NCBI RefSeq assembly: GCF_001942255.1
Contig: NZ_MKKC01000077.1
Coordinates: 1 to 60,459 of the forward strand
Length of the DNA stretch: 60,459 bases
Source of the DNA: Nocardiopsis sp. CNR-923
GTDB taxonomy: Bacteria > Actinomycetota > Actinomycetes > Streptosporangiales > Streptosporangiaceae
Direction of reading: 5' to 3'
A model generated the notes under the pieces. It was not told the origin of the DNA, did no database searches, and saw only the letters and a list, made by a program, of their open reading frames with translations. Position 1 is the stretch's first letter. Each line of letters starts with the position of its first letter. Below, one piece after another: positions 28,578 through 40,533 of this stretch. Made by a program: the position numbers and the translations under genes.

Positions 28578-30787
28578 TCAGGCGCAGATCCTGCGCGCCT
28601 GCTCCAGGTCGCCCCGGATGCGTTCCACCCCCGAGGTCAGCTCCGGCAGGCGCGCGGTGGACTGCTGCAGGTCCCACACACGTCGGGCGCGCCGGGCCGC
28701 ATCGCCGCAGAGCAGCCGCAGCGCGGCTCCGCTGACGGTCGCGACCACGGCTCCGACGACGCCGATCACGGTCAGCAGGTGGACGATCCAGTCCGCGGGG
28801 TAGTCGGTTCCGGCCGCGGCGCCGACGAGGGCCAGCACCGCGCCGAACGGCAGACCCAGGAACGCGTACCGGGCCGAGCGCACGACGGTGTGCAGCCGCG
28901 TCTGGAGGGCGGTCCTGCCCGCCAAAGTCTCGTGCGTGCCCCGCACCTCGGCGAACCGCCCCTCCCAGTCGCGCTGCTGATGGGCGAGCGCGCGCATCGT
29001 GGCCATGGATCCGTAGACCACGGCCGCGCACCCCGCGTTGGCGGGCAGCGGGCTGGCCTCGACGCGGCTCCACAGGATGTCGACCCAGTCCGACAGCTCC
29101 CGGTCCCCGCCGGTGTCGGGCCGCACCATCCGCTCCGGGTGGAGCAGGAAGGTGAGGATGAGCGCCGGGTTGGCCTCGGCGCGGGCCGAGCGCCAACCGG
29201 CCAGCTGGTCGACCAGTTGGCGGTGGAGGTCGATCCCAGCGCGTTCGGCCTCCTCCAGGTGATCGGCGAGCTGGCGCAGACGGCCGGGCTCGGGACTGCG
29301 GTGCGCGTCCAGGACACGAAGGACGTCCGGGCGGGCGAGCAGCGCCATCTCGTTGGCCAGCGGCGCACCGGTGAACAGCGGCCGGGGGTCGTGGAAGAGT
29401 CCGCCCAGTTCCGCCGGGGTGACGCCGCGGCCGCGGAAGACCGGTGGCAACTCGGGGCACAGTTGGGCGATGAACGAGGCGATGGCCAGGTTGGCGTCGT
29501 TGACGTGACGGCGGAACATGGAGCGGTCGACCGAGACGTCGCCGAGGTCGTCGATGATCCAGGCGCCCAGCGCCGCGCGTTCCTGCGGGTCGCTGAAGAC
29601 GCGGACGGCGGCGTTCCAGTTCTGCTGCATGGCCGTGGCCAGGGAGCGGGTGTCGGTGAACCGGACGCCGACGAAGTGGTACGGGGGCACTCCGTCGTGG
29701 TGGGGCGCGCTCGGCTGGCGGTTGGCGCCGGTGACCGGGCCGCTGGCTGGCGGCGGGCCTCCAGGGGCGAGCCGGGTGTAGGCGCGGGTCGGGTCCACCG
29801 CCGCGGGCGGCTCCACACGGGTCGGGTCGACGGGGACGGGCCGCTCGACGCGCGTGGGACCGACCGGGGCCGCGGCGCTCCCCTCGATCCGGGTCCGGTC
29901 CGCGACGACCCGGGTGGCCGCGTCGGTGTCGGCGGGCGGCGGGGCGGGCTGGGAGCCGTCGCCGGGCGCGAGACGAGCTGGTTGAGCAGGGTCGCGGCGT
30001 TCGGCCGGCGGGCCGGGTCCTTGTCGAGGCAGGTGCGGACGATGTCGCGCAGGACACCGGCGAGTGCGCCGAGTTCGGGCTCGGCGCTGAGGATGCGGGC
30101 GATGCGTGAGGCCTGGGTGGGGCCGGGGAAGGCCTCGTGCCCCGTCGCGGCGTAGACCATCACCGAACCCCACGCGAAGATGTCCACGGCCGCGGTCAGG
30201 CGAACCCCCTCCAGCTGTTCGGGCGCCATGTAACCGATGGTCCCGATCACGCCGCTGGCGGTGACCGAGGTGGACTCCACGGCCTTGGCGATGCCGAAGT
30301 CGATCACGCGCGGCCCGTCCGGGGCCAGCATGATGTTCTCCGGCTTCAGGTCCCGGTGCACGACCCCGGCGGCGTGGATGGCCGCCAGCGCCGTCGCCGT
30401 GGACACCGCCAGGCGGTGCAGCTCCACACCGCTGCGGGGGCCCGTGTGGGCCACCGCGTCGTGCAGGGTGGGCCCGTCGATGAACTCCGTGGCGATCCAC
30501 GGTTCGGGTGCCTCGGGATCGGCGTCCAGGATCGCGGCGACGCAGAAGCCGCTCACCCGCCTGGCCTGCTCGACCTCGGCCGTGAAGCGTCGGCGCATCT
30601 CGGGGTCCCCCGCCCAGGTGGCGTGCAGCACCTTGACGGCGGCGCGGGCGCCGTCCGGGGCCTCGCCCAGGAACACCTCCCCGAATCCGCCGCGCCCGAG
30701 CGAGCGCACCAGTCGAAAGTCACCGACGAGCCGTCCGGTGCGGTCGTGCTCCGCGCCCGGTCCGTCCTGGATCTGGGGGTCGTTCAC
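28578..30787 (-). CDS. Membrane-anchored Ser/Thr protein kinase with novel C-terminal module, frame interrupted
   Basis: About 736 aa. The kinase domain (residues 20-270) is complete: glycine loop LGRGGFGEVFLGE, AVKVLH lysine, catalytic VVHRDLKPENIM, DFGIAK and GYMAPEQ. A linker follows with three or four copies of PTRVE/DPTRV separated by proline-rich spacers. Then comes a ~230-residue region from PYHFVGVRFTDTRSLATAMQ that I do not recognise, and finally two adjacent hydrophobic helices (AFLGLPFGAVLALVG and HLLTVIGVVGAVVATVSG) with a short coiled tail. One base is missing near 29975, at the kinase/linker border. No PASTA domains. The GTG start overlaps a small upstream ORF by GTGA. Confidence 0.85.
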
Positions 30788-31050
30788 CTTCGGCCCGTTT
30801 CTTGGTTGATGGTCACGTGGTCCTTCGACGGTGGTCGCGGCGCTGCACCCGCTCGACGAGGCCGTCCGTGAGCGTACCGAAACCGGCCGCCGGACCGGCG
30901 CACCCGTGCGCGCTCCCCGTGGCGGACAGGCGCGCGGGCGACGTGCACGACGAGCGGGGCGGCGGACACCGGGACGCGGGGAACGGCTGGGACCGGCGGG
31001 AGCACGCGGGGAGCCGACTTCCTCACGCGGGGGAGGAGGGGATCGGACAT
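30784..31050 (-). CDS. Possible small leaderless ORF upstream of the kinase
   Basis: A weak candidate of 88 aa (MSDPLLPRVRKSAPRVLPPV...), basic and proline-rich, with no family match known to me. In its favour, a TATGCT -10 (31062-31057) sits exactly six bases before the ATG, as for a leaderless transcript, and its stop overlaps the kinase start as GTGA. Against it, codon bias is poor over the second half. It could simply be the kinase leader. The rest of the 522-nt gap holds only the acnA terminator. Confidence 0.3.
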   Translation of the reverse strand: MSDPLLPRVRKSAPRVLPPVPAVPRVPVSAAPLVVHVARAPVRHGERARVRRSGGRFRYAHGRPRRAGAAPRPPSKDHVTINQETGRR

Positions 31051-31137
31051 GCGGCGAGCATACCCACCACGCCCGTCGCGCGTGAGCCGGAGTGAGCGCG
31101 ACGACCGTCCCGCCGCGTTCTCCTCGCCCACGAAGAC

Positions 31138-31174
31138 GGGGGCCGCCACCGTCGGTCGGACGATGGCGGCCCCC
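31138..31174 (-). terminator. Terminator downstream of acnA
   Basis: GGGGGCCGCCA pairs perfectly with its complement and the stem extends to 16 bp with one mismatch around a 5-nt loop. It lies about 135 nt beyond the acnA stop. Confidence 0.65.
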
Positions 31175-31309
31175 GTTGAACCGCGTTGCGCGCCGTGTGG
31201 GCGCGGGCGGACATCCAGGGCGTGCGCAGCGGATACGGGACCGGCTACGCGTCGCTCCAGCGGCACTCCCGCCGCGTTCTCATCAATCGACGGCCGAAGC
31301 CGCCCTGTC

Positions 31310-34260
<2,951 letters not shown>

Positions 34261-34308
34261 TCAGGTTCACACGCCCGTGCCGGGAGCGGGTCGGGGGGAG
34301 TCCCGCTG

Positions 34309-34355
34309 TTATCTTGACGTCAAGGTATCCAACTTGTATCTCGATATCAAGTTAT
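34309..34355 (-). promoter_or_regulatory. Twin CTTGAYRTCRAG boxes upstream of acnA
   Basis: Box 1 is TTAT-CTTGACGTCAAG-GTAT (34309-34328), with a perfect 12-bp palindrome. Box 2 is GTAT-CTCGATATCAAG-TTAT (34336-34355), with one mismatch. Their centres are 27 bp apart. The form is MarR-like. In Streptomyces the MarR-family regulator TamR controls aconitase, which makes a similar role here plausible but unproven. The 392-nt gap 34021-34412 holds nothing else recognisable. Confidence 0.55.
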
Positions 34356-34412
34356 CGGGTGGCGGTCCGGGCCCCGACGCCGCCCCCCGCCGACCGGCCG
34401 CGACCGCAGCGC

Positions 34413-35063
34413 TCAGCCGAGCTGCGGCACGACCTTGTCGGCCACCAGTTCCAGGTGGTCCAGATCGGACATGTCCAGCACCTGGAGGTACACGCGCTCG
34501 GCGCCGATCTCGGCGAACGCCCCGAACCGGTCCACCAGCTCGTCCGGAGTGCCCGCCAGGCCGTCGCGCCGGAGTTCGCCGACGCCGCGACCGATCCGGT
34601 CGGCCCGCCGCGCGACCTCCGGCTCGTCCTGCCCCACGCACAGGACCTGCGCGGCCGAGTAGACCATGGGGGACGTCCGTCCGCGGTCGCGCACCGCCGC
34701 ACGGGTGCGCTCGAAAGCCGCGGAGGTGTCCCCGACCGAACCGAACGGAACGTTGCACTCGTCCGCGAACCTGGCAGCCAGGCGCGGCGTGCGCTTGGCG
34801 CCGGCCCCTCCGGTGACCACGCAAGGGTGCGGCTCCTGCTGGGGCTCGGGCAGCGCGGGCCCCTCCGCGAGCCGGTAGTGCTCGCCCTCGTGGCGGAAGG
34901 TCTCCCCGGCCGGTGTGGACCACAGACCGGTGATGATGTCCAACTGCTCCTCGTAGCGGTCGAAGCGCTCACGGGCCGCGACCGGGAAGGGGATGCCGTA
35001 GGCCGCGTGCTCGTCCTCGTAGGTGGCCCCCTGTTGGGGCTCAAGGAAGATCCTCAGGCGCAT
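34413..35063 (-). CDS. LLM-class F420-dependent oxidoreductase with internal deletion
   Basis: Family proteins are about 300 aa; this one is 216. The N-terminus MRLRIFLEPQQGATYED is typical, but it runs straight into EHAAYGIPFPVAARERFDRY, which normally follows about 85-90 residues later after the GLGAGW(Y/F)E segment. The frame is kept. The missing part includes strands and loops of the flavin/F420-binding barrel, so the protein is probably inactive. The remainder (FRHEGEHYRLAEGPALP, KRTPRLAARFADECNVPFG) is normal. Either a real deletion between short YED repeats or a collapsed assembly is possible. Alternative start ATG 35072. Confidence 0.72.
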   Translation of the reverse strand: MRLRIFLEPQQGATYEDEHAAYGIPFPVAARERFDRYEEQLDIITGLWSTPAGETFRHEGEHYRLAEGPALPEPQQEPHPCVVTGGAGAKRTPRLAARFADECNVPFGSVGDTSAAFERTRAAVRDRGRTSPMVYSAAQVLCVGQDEPEVARRADRIGRGVGELRRDGLAGTPDELVDRFGAFAEIGAERVYLQVLDMSDLDHLELVADKVVPQLG

Positions 35064-35306
35064 ACGCCCCATTTTCTCCCACGCCCGCGTGCGTCCGGAC
35101 ACCCGGCGCGCGAGCGCGGTCGAAAAGGCCCGGCCAACGCAACGCACGGCTCTCCCGACACGCGACTCCCCTGTGACGCAACTCACGCTGACCGCGGGCG
35201 CCCGAAGCGCCGTCCCAGGGGGTGGCCGCTCTGCCGCCGTCCGCCGTGTGTGGGAGACTCCGATTCCTCCCGGGCCCGTAGACCGAGACACCCCCGGAGA
35301 ACGTCA

Positions 35307-35894
35307 GTGAAGCTGTTCCGCCGCTCGCGCCGCCGCGCGCCGTCCTTCGGCCCCGACAGTTCCGACCCGGAACTGCTGGCCGCCGTCGCCGCCGGGGAGT
35401 CCGACGCACTGGAGATCCTGCACCGCAGGCACACTCCATGGCTGCGGGCGCGGCTGCGCTACCGGTGCTCGGACACCGACCAGCTCGACGCCGCGCTCCA
35501 GGAGACCTTTCTGGCAGTGTGGCGCAACGCCGGTTCGTACGCCCCGCGCCCCGGCGACACCGACGCCGGGGCGTGGCTGTGGACCATCGCGATCCGCCAA
35601 CTCATCTCGCAGCTGCGCAAGCGCGCGAACCGCTGGATCGCCGACGTCGACCCCGAACCCTACGAGACCGTCGGCGACGCCTCCGCGGAGGATTTGGTCC
35701 TGCTCAACATCGAGCACGGCCCCCTGGGCGCCGCCATGCACTCCCTCTCCCCGGAGCTGCGCGCGGCCATCCAGGCCACCGTGCTGGACGGACTCACCGT
35801 GCGGGAGGCCGCACAGATTCTCCAAATCCCCGAAGGAACCGTGAAGACACGGGTGATGCGCGCCAAGGCGCGTCTGCGGGAGGCACTGACATGA
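35307..35894 (+). CDS. ECF-type RNA polymerase sigma factor
   Basis: A 195-aa sigma factor with only regions 2 and 4. Region 2 spans about residues 30-105 (ALEILHRRHTPWLRARLRYR, LDAALQETFLAVWRNAGSY, AWLWTIAIRQLISQLRKR). Region 4 spans about 135-190 (LSPELRAAIQATVLDGLTVR, EAAQILQIPEGTVKTRVMRA). The GTG at 35307 follows GGAGAACGTCA. Its stop overlaps the next start as ATGA. It heads a four-gene operon with its probable anti-sigma factor and an ABC transporter. No confident ECF promoter could be picked in front of it, so autoregulation is only presumed. Confidence 0.88.
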   Translation: MKLFRRSRRRAPSFGPDSSDPELLAAVAAGESDALEILHRRHTPWLRARLRYRCSDTDQLDAALQETFLAVWRNAGSYAPRPGDTDAGAWLWTIAIRQLISQLRKRANRWIADVDPEPYETVGDASAEDLVLLNIEHGPLGAAMHSLSPELRAAIQATVLDGLTVREAAQILQIPEGTVKTRVMRAKARLREALT

Positions 35895-36697
35895 ACTGGC
35901 ACCTGACCCCTGCCGAGATACGCGCCTACGCGTTCCACACCGCCGACGACGTCACGGCGATGTCCGTGGAAGCCCACCTGATGCACTGCCCGCCCTGCCG
36001 AGGGCTGCTGCCCGCGGACGAGGACTGGATCGAACGCAGCTGGTCCGAACTGCGCGACGTCGTCGACCGGCCCCGCGCGCACCCGGTCGAACGCCTGTTG
36101 CGCGCGCTCGGACTCGGCGACGCGGCCGTGAAACTGCTGGCCGCCACACCGCAGCTATACCGCGCCTGGCTCCTGTCCACGGTGCTCGTCCTGGCCTGCG
36201 CCCTGGGCGCCGCGCACGCGCTGCCGAGCGGATCACTGGTGTTCTACTTCACCGCGCCGATCCTCCCCCTGGCCGGGGTGGCGCTCGCCTACGGCCGCGG
36301 CGTGGATCCGGCGCACACCCTGACCTCGGTCACGCCGATGGCCGGGCAGCGGCTCCTGTTCGTGCGCACGTGCGCGGTCCTGGTGCCCGCCGTGATCCTG
36401 TGCACCCTCGCCGCACTGCTCATGCCCGCGCCCACCACACCGTGGTCGGCGGTCTTCTGGCTGCTGCCCGCGCTGACGCTGGTCGCCGGTTCGCTCGTGC
36501 TGTCCCAGTGGGCCCACCTGAGCCTGTCCAGCGGTGCCGTGGGGCTCCTGTGGCTGCTGTGCCTCACGGCGCTGTCCGGCGCCGAACACCTCACCCCCCT
36601 CGCCATGGTCGCGCCGCACGCGCAGCCCTGGTGGGCCGTGGCACTGGCCGCCCTGGTCGGGGCCCTCCTGATCCGTTCCAGAATGAGGACCTCGTGA
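35891..36697 (+). CDS. Zinc-finger anti-sigma factor with polytopic membrane domain
   Basis: 268 aa. The N-terminal ~70 residues contain HxxxCxxC in VEAHLMHCPPCRG, the zinc anti-sigma (zf-HC2) signature, on the cytoplasmic side. The rest is six hydrophobic helices, starting with AWLLSTVLVLACALGAAHAL, far more than the usual single anchor. The stretch YGRGVDPAHTLTSVTPMAGQ followed by helices looks like an ABC-2-type permease half, suggesting that sensing and transport are fused (inference). Four-base overlaps link it to the sigma gene before it (ATGA) and the ATPase gene after it (GTGA). Confidence 0.82.
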   Translation: MNWHLTPAEIRAYAFHTADDVTAMSVEAHLMHCPPCRGLLPADEDWIERSWSELRDVVDRPRAHPVERLLRALGLGDAAVKLLAATPQLYRAWLLSTVLVLACALGAAHALPSGSLVFYFTAPILPLAGVALAYGRGVDPAHTLTSVTPMAGQRLLFVRTCAVLVPAVILCTLAALLMPAPTTPWSAVFWLLPALTLVAGSLVLSQWAHLSLSSGAVGLLWLLCLTALSGAEHLTPLAMVAPHAQPWWAVALAALVGALLIRSRMRTS

Positions 36698-37577
36698 CCG
36701 ACTCGGCCGTCCCCGTCGTCCGTGCGCGCGACCTGACCCGCAACTACGGCACCCGGACCGCGCTCGACGGCGTCGACCTCGACCTGGGTCCGGGGGTGAC
36801 CGGCCTGCTGGGCCGGAACGGAGCCGGCAAGACCACCCTGTTGCGCTGCCTGGCCACCGACCTGGACGCCGGCCAGGGCGAACTGCGCCTCCTGGGACGC
36901 GACCCCCTCCGCGCCGCCGACCGCACCGAGATCCGGCGACGCCTCGGCTACCTGCCGCAGAACCCCGAGTTCTACCCGCACTTCACCGCGTTCGCCCTGG
37001 TGGACTACGTGGCGTGCCTCAAGGAGCTGGGCGGGCGCCGGGCGCGCCACGACGAGGTGCGGCGCAGCCTGCGGCGGGTGGGCCTGTACGAACGCCGCCA
37101 CACCCGGGTGCGCCGCCTGTCCGGAGGAATGCGCCAGCGGTTGGGGTTGGCCTGCGCACTGCTCGGCGATCCCGAACTCCTGCTCCTGGACGAACCGACC
37201 ATCGGCCTGGACCCCGAACAGCGGATCCGGTTCCGCGACCTGGTGTCCGAGCTGGCCAGGCACAGCACCGTCGTGCTCTCCACCCACCAGATCGAGGACG
37301 TGGCGGCGCTGTGCCGCCGCGTCGTGTGCCTCGACCGGGGCCGCGTGGTCTTCGACGGGACACCGGGTGAGCTGGTGGAACGGGCCCAGGGCAGGGTGTG
37401 GGTGCAGGGAGAGCGCCCGCGTGAGGGGGTCACCACGTGGCGGCTGGCGGACGGCCGCTACCGCGTGCTCACCCCGGAGGGACCACACCGGCCGACGACG
37501 GTGCGCGCACCCGCGTGGAACCCACCCTGGAGGACGCCTACCTGCTGCTCACCGGTGTGGAACGGGAGGCGGTGTGA
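36694..37577 (+). CDS. ABC transporter ATPase, frame interrupted near the end
   Basis: About 294 aa. Walker A GLLGRNGAGKTTLLRCLATD, Q-loop YLPQNPEFYPHF, signature RRLSGGMRQRLGLACALLGD, Walker B LLLLDEPTIGLDP and switch STHQIEDV show a functional drug/peptide-export-type ATPase (DRA/CcmA group). One base is missing near 37510; the repaired tail is VEPTLEDAYLLLTGVEREAV and stops at 37577. That stop overlaps the permease start (GTGA). Partner membrane domains are the following permease and possibly the membrane part of the anti-sigma factor. Confidence 0.87.
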
Positions 37578-39085
37578 GGCGCGCCGCGGCGTTCGCACGA
37601 CTGACCGGCTTCAATGTCCGCAGGTTCCTGGTCCAGCCCTTCCTGTACCTGGGAACGGCGGTCTCGGCGGCGCTGGTCTACGCCGCCCAGGCCGGATACC
37701 ACCGGCCCAGCGCGCTGGACGTGGCCAACACGACGGAGTCCGCGGCGCTGGCCGTCGCCGCCACGATGTTCGCGGCGACCACCTTCCCCGCGGTGCGCGA
37801 GGCCCGCTACTCCGGCTCCGTCGTGGCGCCCCTGGGCCGCACCGGGCGGTTGCTCTCCCTCCTGGTCGCCGCCGCGCTGGTCACGGTGGTGTGCCAGGCG
37901 GCCGTGGCCGTGCTCTGCCACCTGGTCGCCGACGGCCCCCAGTTGGGTGCGGTCAGCCCGTACGCCCGGGCCGTCCCCTTCGCCCTTGCCCTGGCCGGGC
38001 CCGCCGCCTCGGTCGCGGCCGCGATGTGGACCCGCTCCTACGCCCAGATCATCGTCCCCGCCGTGATCCTGCCCGGCTACCTCCTCTACCTCGACACCGC
38101 CCTGGCGTCCGCGGGCCCGCAGGTGGTCCACCGGGTGCAGAGCCTGGCCGTCCTCAGCTTCGACCCCTTCTCCAACCGGTCGCCCAGCATCACGGTGCTC
38201 TCCGGGCTCTACCTGGTCTACGCCCTGCTGTTGGTCGGGCTGTTCGTCTCGGTCGCGCTGACCGCCCGGCCCAGGCGGGGCGCGGCGCGCGGGATCGCCG
38301 CCGGTGCGTGCGCGGTCCTGGCCGCGGGAGCCCTGGCCACGCCCGTGTACGCGAACGCGGTCTACGGATGGGACCACAGGTTCCCCGACAGTGCGTTGCA
38401 CGGCACCACGAGCTGCGAGGTCAGGGAGGGGATCACCTACTGCCCGCTGCCGGGCTTCGAGGGCCTGGTCGACAAGTGGCACGACGCGCTCGGCCCGCCC
38501 CTGGCGTTGCTGCCGGAGGAGGCCCGGGACCGGTTTCCGGTGGTCTGGCAGGACGGGGAGTCGTTCACACGGGACTTCGAGGCGCCCGAGGGGCGGGGCG
38601 TCGTGACGTACGACCTCGGGCTGTTCGAGGAGCCCTACTTCAGGCCCGAGATCATCAGCGGAGGGGCGCGCGTGGTCCTGGGCCTGCCGGATGCCTACGC
38701 CGAACCGTGCTGGGCCACGGGTCAGGCCAGGCTCCCCCTCATGGTCTGGCTCACGACGGTCTCCTCGGGCGACGCCGCCGAGCCCTGGGCGCCGAACGTC
38801 AACTACCAGCTGACCGCGTTCGGGCCCTCCAAGACGGACCTCGTGGTGGCAGGTGCGCTCGCGGAGCTGCCCGACGAACGCGTCGCCGAGGTCCTGTCCG
38901 CGCACTGGGACACGTTGTCCTCCCCGGAGGGGCGAACCACGGACCTGGCCGGGCTGCTCGACCTCCCCGTACCCGCGGGCGGGGACCGGTTGGCCGACGC
39001 CGACGACTGGCGCCGCCACGACCCGTGGCACTACTTCGATCCCGAGGCCGACCTGCCCCCGGAGGACGCCGGAACCTGCGACTGA
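37574..39085 (+). CDS. ABC-type membrane protein with large exported domain
   Basis: 503 aa. About six helices in residues 1-235 (for example FLYLGTAVSAALVYAAQAGY, LLSLLVAAALVTVVCQAAVA, GLYLVYALLLVGLFVSVALT) are followed by a final helix near 240-265. After it lies a ~240-residue domain predicted to be extracytoplasmic, with four cysteines (about 281, 290, 379 and 502) that could form two disulfides. Conserved-looking pieces are REGITYCPLPGFEGLVDKWH and LALLPEEARDRFPVVWQDGE; I know no family for them. It is last in the sigma/anti-sigma/ABC operon and may be the sensor or transport lid (inference). Confidence 0.72.
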   Translation: MRRAAAFARLTGFNVRRFLVQPFLYLGTAVSAALVYAAQAGYHRPSALDVANTTESAALAVAATMFAATTFPAVREARYSGSVVAPLGRTGRLLSLLVAAALVTVVCQAAVAVLCHLVADGPQLGAVSPYARAVPFALALAGPAASVAAAMWTRSYAQIIVPAVILPGYLLYLDTALASAGPQVVHRVQSLAVLSFDPFSNRSPSITVLSGLYLVYALLLVGLFVSVALTARPRRGAARGIAAGACAVLAAGALATPVYANAVYGWDHRFPDSALHGTTSCEVREGITYCPLPGFEGLVDKWHDALGPPLALLPEEARDRFPVVWQDGESFTRDFEAPEGRGVVTYDLGLFEEPYFRPEIISGGARVVLGLPDAYAEPCWATGQARLPLMVWLTTVSSGDAAEPWAPNVNYQLTAFGPSKTDLVVAGALAELPDERVAEVLSAHWDTLSSPEGRTTDLAGLLDLPVPAGGDRLADADDWRRHDPWHYFDPEADLPPEDAGTCD

Positions 39086-39211
39086 CCCCTCCTGGGGGTG
39101 CAGGTGGTCGGTGAGCGGCTGTCCGCGCTCTCCTGGACGGGGATGGCCGAGCTGGCTCTGGGCCTCGCGGTGCCGCGCGCCCCCCGGCGCCGACGCCGGG
39201 GCGGGGTCCGC

Positions 39212-39242
39212 CGGGCCCGGGGGACGCGTTCCCTCGGGCCCG
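39212..39242 (-). terminator. Terminator between convergent genes
   Basis: CGGGCCCGGGGGA pairs over 13 bp (one G-T wobble) around a 5-nt loop. A second, shorter hairpin (CCCCGGCG, 8 bp) lies at 39182-39201. Both sit between the ABC operon and the trmA-like gene. Confidence 0.65.
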
Positions 39243-39249
39243 CGGGCGG

Positions 39250-40533
39250 TCAGGAACGGTGGCGGCGCGCCTTGTGCACGGGCTCCAGCACCGCGAGCAT
39301 CTCCACGTGGTGGGTCATCGGGAAGGCGTCGAAGGCACGAAGATCCACCAGTGCGTACCCCTCGGCGTCGAACGCGGCCAGGTCCCGCGCGAGCGTGGCC
39401 GGGTCGCACGAGACGTAGGCGACCGCGCGCGGCCGGGTGCCCGCGAGCAGGCGAACGACCTCGGCGCCGCCGCCGGTCCGCGGCGGGTCCAGGACGACCA
39501 CGTCCGCGCGCACGTCCGCCCACTCGCGCATCTGGGCGGCCACGTCGCCCCGCTCGACCCGGACCTGCTCCAGGTCCCGCAGGTTGTACCGGGCGTCGCG
39601 CACGGCCTCGGCGCCGCTCTCCACGCCCATCGCCCGCCCCTGCGGTCCCACGGCCTCGGCGAGCGGGCGGGTGAACAGCCCCGCCCCGCAGTACAGGTCC
39701 AGGGCGGTCTCCCCCGGTTTGGGCGCCAAGGCGTCCATGACCGCCTCGGTCAGGACCTCCCCCGCCGCCGGGTGCACCTGCCAGAAGCCGCCCGCGCTGA
39801 CCCGGTACTCGTGTCCGGCCACCGTCTCCCGCACCCCGCGGCGTCCGCGCACCGACTGGACCCTGCCCCCCTTGAAGCGCCGCAGGACGGCGCTGGAGGC
39901 CTTGAGCTCGGGCAGGGGGCCCAGCTTCGAGCGGGCCGGGGTCACGACGACGGCGCGGTCGGCACAGCTGGCGGAGGCCACCGCCTCCACGTCCCGAACG
40001 TCCTTCCAGACGGCGTCGGTCACCCCCAGTTCGGTCACGCCGGGGTGCGCGATCAGGCACTCGTCCACGGGTTCGATGTCGTGTGACCGGTGGCGGCGCA
40101 ACCCGGGGCGTCCGTCCGCGTCGACGGCGAACCGCACGCGTGTGCGCCAGCCCAGACCGTCGGGGTGACCGGGCAGCTCCTCGACGGTGATCGCGCGGTC
40201 GATCCCGGCGATGCGGTTCAGTTGGTCGGCGACGACCTTGGCCTTGATCCGGCGCTGCGCGTGGAGCGAGGCGTGCTGCCAGTCGCACCCGCCGCACCTC
40301 CCGGGCCCCGCGAACGGGCACGGGGCCTCGACCCGGTCCGGAGAGGCCGTGAGCACCTCGATGGCCTCCCCGCGAAGGAAGCGCGACGTCCGCTCGGTGA
40401 TCCGCACCCGCACGTGCTCGCCGGGCAGGGCGTGGCGGACGAAGACCACCTGGTCGTCGTGGCGCCCCACGCACCATCCGCCGTGCGCGACGTCGTCGAC
40501 GGACAGTTCGAGTTCGGTGCCCACACGGGTCAT
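39250..40533 (-). CDS. TrmA/RlmCD-family RNA m5U methyltransferase
   Basis: 427 aa. An N-terminal TRAM domain (LELSVDDVAHGGWCVGRHDD) is followed by an iron-sulfur-type cysteine cluster (APCPFAGPGRCGGCDWQH). The SAM motif is ALDLYCGAGLFTRPLA, then VVVLDPPRTGG, and the catalytic cysteine is in AYVSCDPATLARDL, with a C-terminal glutamate in THHVEMLAVLEP. It methylates uridine C5 in rRNA or tRNA; the target cannot be fixed. The start ATG 40533 is chosen over the open frame to 40692 by homology. It is divergent from trkA, an order I recall as conserved in Mycobacterium. Confidence 0.88.
   Translation of the reverse strand: MTRVGTELELSVDDVAHGGWCVGRHDDQVVFVRHALPGEHVRVRITERTSRFLRGEAIEVLTASPDRVEAPCPFAGPGRCGGCDWQHASLHAQRRIKAKVVADQLNRIAGIDRAITVEELPGHPDGLGWRTRVRFAVDADGRPGLRRHRSHDIEPVDECLIAHPGVTELGVTDAVWKDVRDVEAVASASCADRAVVVTPARSKLGPLPELKASSAVLRRFKGGRVQSVRGRRGVRETVAGHEYRVSAGGFWQVHPAAGEVLTEAVMDALAPKPGETALDLYCGAGLFTRPLAEAVGPQGRAMGVESGAEAVRDARYNLRDLEQVRVERGDVAAQMREWADVRADVVVLDPPRTGGGAEVVRLLAGTRPRAVAYVSCDPATLARDLAAFDAEGYALVDLRAFDAFPMTHHVEMLAVLEPVHKARRHRS

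Noticed and set aside
27619..30057. 812-codon open frame joining the kinase region to the K+ channel
   Set aside because: Only its last 226 codons encode a real protein (the channel, GTG 28299); the upstream part runs out of frame through the kinase gene.
31138..31174. Hairpin as a terminator for a plus-strand gene or an inverted-repeat element
   Set aside because: No plus-strand gene ends upstream of it; its place beyond the acnA stop explains it.
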